NCBI GenBank assembly: GCA_017559045.1
Contig: JAFYTB010000074.1
Span: forward strand, 1-6,052
Length of the DNA: 6,052 nt
Reading direction: 5' to 3'
DNA from: Eggerthellaceae bacterium
GTDB taxonomy: Bacteria; Actinomycetota; Coriobacteriia; Coriobacteriales; Eggerthellaceae
Part shown: one piece after another, positions 1-4,829 of the stretch
Layout of the letters: each line of letters opens with the position of its first letter
Position numbering within the stretch: position 1 is the first letter of the stretch
Notes under the pieces: generated by a model
What the model saw: the letters and a program-made list of their open reading frames with translations, nothing else
What the model was told of the DNA's origin: nothing
Databases searched by the model: none
Translations under genes and position numbers: made by a program

Positions 1-1
1 G

Positions 2-1237
2 TATTTCTCGGGCCATTACGCCACGTATCTCGATGCGCTTTTCGATGGCGTTTCGGGTCTGACCACGACGGGCGCAAGCGTCTTGGTCGACCTCGACCAT
101 CTTTCCAATGCCGACAATATGTTCCGTTTCATGATGCATCTTGTGGGTGGCTTGGGTCTTATCGTGGTTGCCCTCTCCCTTGGCCTCTTCGGAAAGCGCG
201 GCGGCGTCTCTCTGTATACGTCGGAGGCGCGCAGCGAGCAGGTGGTTCCCAGCGTGGTGCAGACGACGCGTTACATCGCGGGAGTCACCATTCTGTGCAT
301 CGGCTTGGCTACGGTGCTGCTCACGCTTTTCATGCTGTTTTCCGGAATGAGCCCCGTGCGTGCTCTTCTGCACGCTTTCTGGGTTTCGATTTCGGGATTC
401 GTGACGGGTGGATTTGCCCCCATGAGTGGATCCATCATGTATTACCAGTCGCTTCCGATCGAGTTCATCTTGATGGTGCTCATGATTTTGGGAAGCATCA
501 ACTTCGCCATGTTTGCTGAAGTTGCTCGCGGTCGTGTTGGCGAGTTCTTCCGCGATATCGAAGTACGCACCATGTTCATCTGGATTGCCGCTATGACGGT
601 GATTTTCACGGCGGCGCTTAGCCAGAGCTCGATGTTCTCCGACCTGCCTGCTCTGCTCAGGCGCGGAATGTTCATGATCGTCGCTTCCTTTACGACGACG
701 GGCTTCCAAACCATCACGAGCAATCAGCTGACCACGGTGCTTACGTCGGGCGCATTCATCTCCATTGCTCTTCTGATGGCAGTTGGCGGCGGCTCGGGTT
801 CCACCTCGGGTGGTATCAAGTTTGGACGCGTGGGTCTTATCTACAAGTCGATCGTGTCGACGGTGAAGGAAGCGCTGGCTCCCGACTCGGCGCGTGTCGT
901 GGTTGACTACAACCATGCAGGCCGTCACGTGCTTTCTCCTGAAATCGTCAAGCAGGCAATGACGGTGTTCATCCTGTTCGTCATCACGTACGCTTTGGGC
1001 GCCATGGTGGGTATTGCTCACGGTTACGATGCTGACCAGGCTATCTTTGAGTCTGTTGCCATGACCTCGAATGGCGGTCTGGTGACGGGTATGGTTTCTT
1101 CCGGAATGCCTCCGACGCTCGAGCTGTTCTACATCTTCCAGATGTGGGCTGGTCGTCTTGAGTTTGTGACGCTGCTGGCCGTGGTCGTTGAGGCCGTCGT
1201 TTCGCTTGTTCCCAGAAGGGGGGCGAAGAATCGATGA
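2..1237 (+). CDS. trkH: TrkH-family potassium transporter membrane subunit, 5' end cut by window
   Basis: This is the integral-membrane, K+-translocating subunit of a Trk/Ktr-type uptake system, which normally works with a cytoplasmic nucleotide-binding TrkA/KtrA ring. The frame is open from base 2 and gives 411 residues; family members have about 480, so roughly 70-90 N-terminal residues lie upstream. The TTG at 83 is inside the first pore loop and is not a real start. All four selectivity-filter loops are visible with their glycines: SGLTTTGAS (53-79), SGFVTGGF (392-415), SFTTTGF (686-706) and SNGGLVTG (1067-1090). The third repeat is followed by the family hallmark GGGSGSTSGGIKFGRVG (about 785-835), and repeated hydrophobic segments surround the loops. 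Loops 2 and 4 differ somewhat from the textbook TrkH versions, so subfamily and ion preference (K+ versus Na+) are not certain. The stop overlaps the next gene's start (ATGA), implying translational coupling. A trkA gene would be expected nearby upstream. Confidence 0.95.
   Translation, partial: YFSGHYATYLDALFDGVSGLTTTGASVLVDLDHLSNADNMFRFMMHLVGGLGLIVVALSLGLFGKRGGVSLYTSEARSEQVVPSVVQTTRYIAGVTILCIGLATVLLTLFMLFSGMSPVRALLHAFWVSISGFVTGGFAPMSGSIMYYQSLPIEFILMVLMILGSINFAMFAEVARGRVGEFFRDIEVRTMFIWIAAMTVIFTAALSQSSMFSDLPALLRRGMFMIVASFTTTGFQTITSNQLTTVLTSGAFISIALLMAVGGGSGSTSGGIKFGRVGLIYKSIVSTVKEALAPDSARVVVDYNHAGRHVLSPEIVKQAMTVFILFVITYALGAMVGIAHGYDADQAIFESVAMTSNGGLVTGMVSSGMPPTLELFYIFQMWAGRLEFVTLLAVVVEAVVSLVPRRGAKNR
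1214..1223 (+). promoter_or_regulatory. Shine-Dalgarno region for the 1234 gene
   Basis: A purine-rich stretch AGAAGGGGGG lies inside the last codons of trkH, about 10 nt before the ATG at 1234. A second ATG follows at once at 1237, so the start is ambiguous by one codon. The position within the upstream gene fits reinitiation from the trkH stop at 1235-1237. Confidence 0.55.
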
Positions 1238-1908
1238 TGAAGCATGAGGCTTATCGCGCTAGTGCGGTTCGTGCTGCGGCTTGGCGTGCGTTCGTTGTTC
1301 TCGCTGCCGCTTTGCTTCTTGCACTGGGTCTGGTCGGCGGCGTGCAGCCTGCGTTTGCGACGCAGCCCGCAGGTGGCGAATCGGGGGCATCCTCCAATGG
1401 GGCAGCCGCTGAAGAAGGTTCGCCCAACCTGATCGATCCCCAACAGCGCCCTGACAGCTCGTTCATCTACGATGCTTTGATCTCAGATCTTGCTGAGGCC
1501 GACTCGTACTACAACGGTCAGACGGTGCAGGTGACGGGCGAGGCTGTCGGTGACAACATTTCTGCCTCTTTCGATGGAAAGCATCGTTGGATCACCCTGC
1601 AGGCCGACGATTCGAGCTATGCACAGGTCACGGTGTATATGCGCAGCGATGCTGCGGCGGCTATCGATACCTTCGGTGCATATGGGAAGACGGGCTCGAT
1701 GGTGCAGGTTCGCGGCGTCTTCAATCTCGCCTGCAGCGAGCACGAGGGCCTGAGCGATATTCACGCTGAGCGTGTGAGCGTTGTTAAGAAGGGCTCTGTC
1801 GAGGAAGACGTTTTCGAGGCGTCCGATTTCATCCCGGGCCTTGTGCTGTGCGGTTTGGCGGGCATTTTGGTTTTGGTCTACTACCGCATGAGGGAGCGCT
1901 TGCGATGA
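1234..1908 (+). CDS. Membrane-anchored extracytoplasmic protein with OB-like domain, function unknown
   Basis: This 224-residue protein has no function I can name. Residues 15-42 form a basic-then-hydrophobic signal sequence ending in AFA (40-42), a good signal peptidase I site. Residues 43-75 are a low-complexity Ala/Gly/Ser/Glu linker. Residues 95-187 look like a small beta-barrel of OB type: VQVTGEAV, then WITLQADD, VTVYM, VQVRGVF and the closing strand RVSVVKKG. This strand order resembles that of CcmE and other exported OB folds, which is inference from pattern only. Between the last two strands is a distinctive Cys/His motif, ACSEHEGLSDIHA (C167, H170, H177), that could bind metal or another ligand. 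Residues 199-217 are a C-terminal membrane helix followed by a basic tail RMRERLR, so the domain should face outward with the tail inside. The gene overlaps trkH upstream and rsgA downstream by ATGA, and its product may assist the transporter. Confidence 0.85.
   Translation: MMKHEAYRASAVRAAAWRAFVVLAAALLLALGLVGGVQPAFATQPAGGESGASSNGAAAEEGSPNLIDPQQRPDSSFIYDALISDLAEADSYYNGQTVQVTGEAVGDNISASFDGKHRWITLQADDSSYAQVTVYMRSDAAAAIDTFGAYGKTGSMVQVRGVFNLACSEHEGLSDIHAERVSVVKKGSVEEDVFEASDFIPGLVLCGLAGILVLVYYRMRERLR
1891..1896 (+). promoter_or_regulatory. Shine-Dalgarno that fixes the rsgA start
   Basis: AGGGAG lies 8 nt before the ATG at 1905. The same frame is open further upstream (from 1848), but those extra residues overlap the preceding gene's membrane-helix codons and do not look like RsgA. 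This site and the ATGA overlap support a start at 1905. Confidence 0.65.
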
Positions 1909-3017
1909 CGGAATCTGGAGCGGGTTGCGAGATGCGCTGCGGCGAGGTTATTAAGCTCGATCGTGGATTTCCGCTGGTCAAGTTTGAAGACGGAAGCGCT
2001 ATGCGCTGTGAGCATGCCACGGCTTTGGTGAAGGGCGAGAAGCATCGCGCCGTCATTGGCGACGTAGTGGATGTTGCGGTCCCTGAAGGGCACGACATGG
2101 CCATCATCGAGGCCATTCAGCCGCGTTGGCGTTCCTTTGTGAGAAAGGATCCGACCGAGCGCGCCTTACCCCAGGTTCTGGCGGCGAATTTCGATCGCGT
2201 TATCGTGGCCCAGCCGCTTTCTGAAGTTAATATGCGTCGCCTGGAGCGCGAGCTGGTGCTTGCGCATGAAACGGGGGCGGCGGTTTCTGTCGTCCTGACT
2301 AAGGCCGACCTCGCGCATGACGAGGAAGAGGTCGAGCAGGTGCGCGAGCAGGTGCGTGCATTGACGGGCTCTGAGACGGAGACCTTGGTCATTTCTTCCC
2401 TTGATCCTGAATCGGTCGAGGCTGTGCGTGCCCTCATTCCCGAGGGACAGATGGCTGTTCTCATTGGCCGCAGTGGCGTGGGCAAGTCCAGTTTGGTGAA
2501 CCTGCTGCTTGGCTATGAGCTGCAGGAGACGCAGGCTGTCCGCGAGGGTGATGGCAAGGGTCGTCACACCACGGTGAGCCGCGAGATCATCGAGCTGCCC
2601 GGTGCGGGACGCATCGTGGATATGCCGGGTGTACGCGGTTTGGGACTGTGGGATGCCGATGCGGGCATTGGCGCTGCCTTTTCTGACATCGAGGAGCTTG
2701 CCGAGGAGTGCCGTTTCCGCGATTGCAAGCATGTGAATGAGCCGGGCTGTGCTGTTCTTGCCGCTGTTTCTGCGGGCGAGGTTTCTCAGGCGCGATACGA
2801 TTCCTATCGTGCTCTTAAGGACGAGACGCATGCCATCAAGGAGCGCCGTGAACAGGCGCGTTGGATGCATGGCGAGAAGGCTTCTACGAACAAGCGTGAT
2901 TCGGGAGGGAAGGGTCGTGGCGGAAAGTCTGCGGCTGCCAACCGAGGCAAATCATCCGAAAAGATGAAGGATATTTCGAAGGCACGCAAGTCGTACAACA
3001 AGCAGCGCGGCCGCTAG
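1905..3017 (+). CDS. rsgA: Ribosome small subunit-dependent GTPase A (30S maturation)
   Basis: RsgA (YjeQ/YloQ) is a cytoplasmic GTPase that docks on the late 30S subunit, checks the decoding centre and releases RbfA. The 370-residue product has the three expected parts. An N-terminal OB fold spans about residues 10-72. The GTPase is circularly permuted, with motifs in the order G4 TKAD (132-135), G1 GRSGVGKSS (188-196), G2 threonines in GRHTTVS (219-225) and G3 DMPG (239-242). A C-terminal zinc site reads C269-x4-C274-x-H276-x5-C282. All catalytic and zinc residues are present. The residue after GRS in the P-loop is Gly, not the Asn that binds K+ in MnmE-type GTPases, so the trkH neighbour is not explained by obvious K+ activation. 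The last ~45 residues form a Lys/Arg/Gly/Ser-rich tail longer than in E. coli RsgA, possibly for rRNA contact. The start overlaps the upstream gene by ATGA. Confidence 0.97.
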   Translation: MTESGAGCEMRCGEVIKLDRGFPLVKFEDGSAMRCEHATALVKGEKHRAVIGDVVDVAVPEGHDMAIIEAIQPRWRSFVRKDPTERALPQVLAANFDRVIVAQPLSEVNMRRLERELVLAHETGAAVSVVLTKADLAHDEEEVEQVREQVRALTGSETETLVISSLDPESVEAVRALIPEGQMAVLIGRSGVGKSSLVNLLLGYELQETQAVREGDGKGRHTTVSREIIELPGAGRIVDMPGVRGLGLWDADAGIGAAFSDIEELAEECRFRDCKHVNEPGCAVLAAVSAGEVSQARYDSYRALKDETHAIKERREQARWMHGEKASTNKRDSGGKGRGGKSAAANRGKSSEKMKDISKARKSYNKQRGR

Positions 3018-3083
3018 GTGGCGCGCGCAAAGTGAGCGCAGCTTAATGCGAGTTAGGTGGCGTGTGGTTGAATGCGCGCAAAG
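3015..3083 (+). repeat. Degenerate direct repeat just after rsgA
   Basis: TAGGTGGCG occurs at 3015-3023, including the rsgA stop codon, and again at 3054-3062. GCGCGCAAAG occurs at 3023-3032 and 3074-3083. The order of the two blocks is the same in both copies, but their spacing differs by 12 bases (adjacent in the first copy, 11 bases apart in the second). This could be an old short duplication of the gene end or chance in GC-rich sequence. Confidence 0.4.
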
Positions 3084-3142
3084 CCCGTTTTCCTGCAGGA
3101 TGACGCTCATCTCGTGAAGACATAATCTCGCATGAGCATACG

Positions 3143-3166
3143 TGGAGGACAGCCTCCGGCTTCTTT
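3143..3166 (+). terminator. Possible weak terminator hairpin downstream of rsgA
   Basis: GGAGG (3144-3148) pairs with CCTCC (3153-3157) around an ACAG loop, with one extra wobble pair. The tract GGCTTCTTT follows. The stem is only five or six pairs and the T-run is interrupted, so termination would be weak. The hairpin overlaps the proposed -35 box of the queT promoter, and the CCTCC arm could also act as an anti-Shine-Dalgarno if transcripts begin further upstream. Confidence 0.25.
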
Positions 3167-3174
3167 GCTACACT
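3146..3174 (+). promoter_or_regulatory. Predicted promoter of queT
   Basis: The -10 box is TACACT (3169-3174) with an extended TGC just before it (3166-3168). The -35 candidate is AGGACA (3146-3151), matching the last four bases of TTGACA, at an ideal 17-base spacing. Transcription should begin near 3181, giving a leader of about 87 nt before queT. The extended -10 element makes up for the imperfect -35 box. Confidence 0.55.
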
Positions 3175-3180
3175 TCTTCG

Positions 3181-3267
3181 TGCGCTTGCACCGTTGGGCC
3201 CTGCTTGCGCCTGTAGATTATCGTTGCCCATAGCCCACGGCTTTCGCCGTGCGGAAGGAGAATCATC
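3181..3267 (+). promoter_or_regulatory. Structured 5' leader of queT with mutually exclusive helices, possible riboswitch
   Basis: Helix A is CACGGC (3236-3241) pairing with GCCGTG (3246-3251) around a TTTC loop, extendable past a bulged C by CC/GG. It ends immediately upstream of the Shine-Dalgarno. Helix B is CCGTTGGGC (3191-3199) pairing with GCCCACGG (3233-3240), eight pairs with one bulged T. Both use bases 3236-3240, so they exclude each other. A third option pairs TGGGC (3195-3199) with GCCCA (3226-3230). queT genes in other bacteria are often under preQ1 riboswitches, so a ligand-sensing role is plausible. I do not see the A-rich tail of preQ1-I or a clear preQ1-II layout. Family membership is therefore unassigned. 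Confidence 0.4.
3255..3260 (+). promoter_or_regulatory. Shine-Dalgarno of queT
   Basis: AAGGAG lies 7 nt before the ATG at 3268, a strong site at good spacing. It starts four bases after helix A of the leader ends, so leader folding may set its access to ribosomes. Upstream pyrimidine tracts CTTCTT (3160-3165 and 3173-3178) could pair with it if included in the RNA. Confidence 0.75.
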
Positions 3268-3852
3268 ATGAAGAGGAAAGCCTCGTCCGGGGCTCGCTCG
3301 CGCTATGTTGCGCAGGCGGGTCTCATCGCTGCGCTGTATGCTGCGGCCACGCTGATCACCATCATGTTTTTGCAGACTCTCGCTTGGGGACCGGTTCAGT
3401 TCCGCATCTCCGAAGCGCTGTGCGTCATGGCTCTTTTGACGCCTGCCGCAGTTCCCGGTCTTACTATTGGCTGTGCTATCGCTAATCTCGCTGCGATGGT
3501 GCTGACCGGAACGGGTGCTCTGGGTCTTCTTGATGTGGTGTTCGGCAGCCTTGCGACCTTCCTTGGCGCGCTGTGGTGCTGGAAGATGCGCTCTCGTCCG
3601 GCGGTGGCGCTTCTGGGTCCGGTGATGGCGAACGCTGTCATTGTCCCGGCGTATCTGCCCATCCTTCTGCAGGGTCTCGGTTACTACACCATTCCTTTCA
3701 CCACCATCTCCCTCGATGGCTTGTATATTTACATGTACCTGTTTGGCCTTGTGGCTACGGGTATTGGCGAGGCTGTTGTCGTTTACGTGCTTGGTCGTCC
3801 GCTCGCTGCGGCGTTGAAACGATTCAAGATAGAAGAGATGCTGGGTCGATAG
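3268..3852 (+). CDS. queT: QueT: ECF transporter S component for a queuosine precursor
   Basis: QueT is the substrate-binding membrane subunit of a group II ECF transporter, which borrows the shared EcfA/EcfA'/EcfT energising module encoded elsewhere. It imports a queuosine precursor such as preQ1 or preQ0, used for tRNA wobble-base modification. The 194-residue product has the usual family length and a short basic N-terminus. Several hydrophobic segments carry the signature blocks: GPVQFRISEA (41-50), PGLTIGCAIANL (63-74), LDVVFGSLATFLGA (88-101), a conserved Asn in MANAVIVPAYLP (N122) and GIGEAVVVYVLG (165-176). The C-terminal tail is short and charged. No queuosine biosynthesis genes are in the window. 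This suits salvage, but their absence from the genome cannot be inferred. The gene has its own promoter and a structured leader, and a TauE-type gene follows after 31 nt. Confidence 0.93.
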   Translation: MKRKASSGARSRYVAQAGLIAALYAAATLITIMFLQTLAWGPVQFRISEALCVMALLTPAAVPGLTIGCAIANLAAMVLTGTGALGLLDVVFGSLATFLGALWCWKMRSRPAVALLGPVMANAVIVPAYLPILLQGLGYYTIPFTTISLDGLYIYMYLFGLVATGIGEAVVVYVLGRPLAAALKRFKIEEMLGR

Positions 3853-3867
3853 AGCTCAGCGCCCGGG

Positions 3868-3872
3868 AAGGG
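3868..3872 (+). promoter_or_regulatory. Shine-Dalgarno candidate for the TauE/SafE gene
   Basis: AAGGG in the 31-nt gap after queT is the only purine-rich match to the 16S tail upstream of the gene. Its distance favours GTG 3884 over TTG 3875. The spacing is longer than ideal, so the start call rests on moderate evidence. Confidence 0.45.
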
Positions 3873-3883
3873 ATTTGCAGAAA

Positions 3884-4774
3884 GTGGACTTTGGCTTGAC
3901 GATGTTTGTGACGGGGGGCTTGGCGACGGGTCTTCTCTGTTCGCTTGCCGTCGGTCTTGTCGTCGGCTTCTTCTCGGGTCTTCTGGGTATTGGCGGTGGA
4001 GCCCTTCTTGTTCCCGTGTTCAAGCTTGGCTTTGCCATGGAGGCTATCGTCAGTACGGCGACGTCTCTTTTCACGATTATTCCCACTTCGATATCTGGCT
4101 TCGTTACGCATTTACGACGGGGTACTTGCATTCCCAAGGTGGGCATTGCTGCTGGATTGGCCGGCGCTGCGACTTCTTCGCTTGGCGTTTGGCTTGCATC
4201 GCATTCGCCCGACTGGATGATTATGATGGTGGCAGCGGTGGTCATCGGCTATTCCGCTTACACCATGCTGCGCAAGGGTTTTCGAATGCCCAAGGTTGCG
4301 AATCGTAAGGAGGCTCGCGAGAGCGCCAATCGCAAGGAGGCGGCTTCCAAAGAGACGAGCGCATCGGTGGATCAGATTCCCCCTGCTCCGCAGGTTACGG
4401 GCAAGATGCTCGCTCAGGCTGTCGCTATCGGCCTGATCACTGGAGTGGTTTCGGGGTACGTCGGTGTTGGCGGCGGATTCATCATGGTCCCGCTGTTCAT
4501 GAGCGTGCTGGGTACCCCCATGAAGCTGACGTCAGGCACATCCCTTATCGCGGTTATGATCCTTGCGATTCCCGGGGTGGTGTATCAGGGTCTGCTCGGC
4601 AATGTCGATTGGCTGGCGGGTGTTGCCGTAGCGGCAGGTTCGATTCCGGGTGCCTTACTGGGTGCGCGTCTTATTCCTTACGCTCCCGAGAGGACTCTGC
4701 GCATCCTCTTCGGTTGTTTCCTTTTGATTGCTGCGGCGTTGCTTTTGGTTAATCAGCTTGCGCCGATGGCTTAG
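3884..4774 (+). CDS. TauE/SafE-family membrane permease (sulfite/organosulfonate exporter type)
   Basis: This is a polytopic membrane protein of the TauE/SafE (TSUP) family, whose members move small anions such as sulfite, sulfonates or sulfoacetate. The substrate here is unknown. It has 296 residues from GTG at 3884, normal for the family. The two inverted halves each show the glycine-rich signature: GFFSGLLGIGGGALLVP (28-44) and VSGYVGVGGGFIMVP (189-203). A hydrophilic linker (about 131-172) between the halves holds a nine-residue tandem repeat (ANRKEA at 139 and 148). The start is uncertain. TTG at 3875 sits only 3 nt after AAGG and is too close; GTG 3884 is 12 nt away; ATG 3902 (290 residues) is also possible, since the first membrane segment begins soon after. 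The 31-nt gap after queT and the lack of a terminator suggest cotranscription, though no functional link between the two is obvious. Confidence 0.9.
   Translation: MDFGLTMFVTGGLATGLLCSLAVGLVVGFFSGLLGIGGGALLVPVFKLGFAMEAIVSTATSLFTIIPTSISGFVTHLRRGTCIPKVGIAAGLAGAATSSLGVWLASHSPDWMIMMVAAVVIGYSAYTMLRKGFRMPKVANRKEARESANRKEAASKETSASVDQIPPAPQVTGKMLAQAVAIGLITGVVSGYVGVGGGFIMVPLFMSVLGTPMKLTSGTSLIAVMILAIPGVVYQGLLGNVDWLAGVAVAAGSIPGALLGARLIPYAPERTLRILFGCFLLIAAALLLVNQLAPMA
4298..4351 (+). repeat. Two-copy 27-bp in-frame tandem repeat in the TauE/SafE linker
   Basis: Units 4298-4324 and 4325-4351 encode ANRKEARES and ANRKEAASK. They differ at several, partly synonymous, positions, so the duplication is not fresh. 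Each contains a perfect AAGGAGG (4307-4313 and 4334-4340), identical to a strong Shine-Dalgarno, inside the coding sequence. The repeat lies in the cytoplasmic linker between the two membrane halves. Confidence 0.75.
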
Positions 4775-4786
4775 GGTGGCCTAGGG

Positions 4787-4792
4787 TATACT
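4787..4792 (+). promoter_or_regulatory. Predicted -10 box of the sensor kinase promoter
   Basis: TATACT is one base from the TATAAT consensus. No good -35 box lies 16-18 bases upstream (the sequence there is close to CGATGG), so the promoter may need an activator or may be weak. Transcription would start near 4799, giving a leader of about 30 nt. Confidence 0.45.
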
Positions 4793-4810
4793 TTTCGCAA
4801 ACAACGAAAA
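4792..4810 (+). promoter_or_regulatory. Inverted repeat at the kinase transcription start, possible operator
   Basis: TTTTCG (4792-4797) and CGAAAA (4805-4810) form a perfect six-base inverted repeat with a seven-base spacer CAAACAA. It overlaps the last base of the -10 box and the predicted start site. The AT-rich stem without a following T-run makes a terminator unlikely. A protein-binding site is the better reading, but no known regulator is recognised. Confidence 0.35.
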
Positions 4811-4818
4811 CACTGCTC

Positions 4819-4823
4819 GGAGG
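4819..4823 (+). promoter_or_regulatory. Shine-Dalgarno of the sensor kinase
   Basis: GGAGG lies 6 nt before the ATG at 4830 and fixes that start. No competing upstream start is needed, because the previous gene ends at 4774. Confidence 0.8.
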
Positions 4824-4829
4824 CCTTTT

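Larger units (their letters stand above)
3018..3267 (+). other. 250-base non-coding gap between rsgA and queT
   Basis: No convincing gene was found on either strand. The first ~70 bases carry two degenerate repeat copies (TAGGTGGCG at 3015 and 3054; GCGCGCAAAG at 3023 and 3074). A 10-base palindrome, TCCTGCAGGA, sits at 3091-3100. A distant inverted repeat, GCTCAT/ATGAGC, lies at 3105-3110 and 3132-3137. A GC hairpin, a promoter and a structured leader follow and are listed separately. The 62-codon minus-strand frame here lacks a ribosome binding site and any familiar sequence. Confidence 0.75.

Noticed and set aside
83..1237. TTG at 83 as the start of the trkH gene
   Set aside because: The frame is open to base 2 and the upstream residues include the first selectivity-filter loop, so the gene starts before the window.
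1848..1904. Upstream extension of rsgA to 1848
   Set aside because: The extra codons lie in the membrane-helix coding region of the preceding gene and do not look like RsgA. AGGGAG and the ATGA overlap favour 1905.
2166..2870. 234-codon minus-strand frame opposite rsgA
   Set aside because: It is antisense to the conserved GTPase and zinc motifs of RsgA, with no ribosome binding site or recognisable domain.
3091..3100. TCCTGCAGGA palindrome as an operator
   Set aside because: A single 10-base palindrome with no promoter around it is expected by chance reasonably often in GC-rich DNA.
3046..3117. 23-codon + strand frame (ATG 3046) in the same gap
   Set aside because: No ribosome binding site precedes it, and its sequence overlaps the degenerate repeat. 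Nothing supports translation.
3164..3174. GCTACAC resembling the conserved loop of a preQ1-I riboswitch upstream of queT
   Set aside because: No flanking five-pair stem and no A-rich ACTA tail follow. The same bases make a good extended -10 promoter (TGCTACACT), a better explanation.
3043..3231. 62-codon minus-strand reading frame in the rsgA-queT gap
   Set aside because: It has no Shine-Dalgarno, runs through the proposed promoter and leader of queT, and the product has no recognisable composition or motif.
4792..4810. TTTTCG/CGAAAA hairpin as an intrinsic terminator of the TauE/SafE gene
   Set aside because: The stem is AT-rich and weak, no T-run follows it, and it sits directly on a -10 box and start site.
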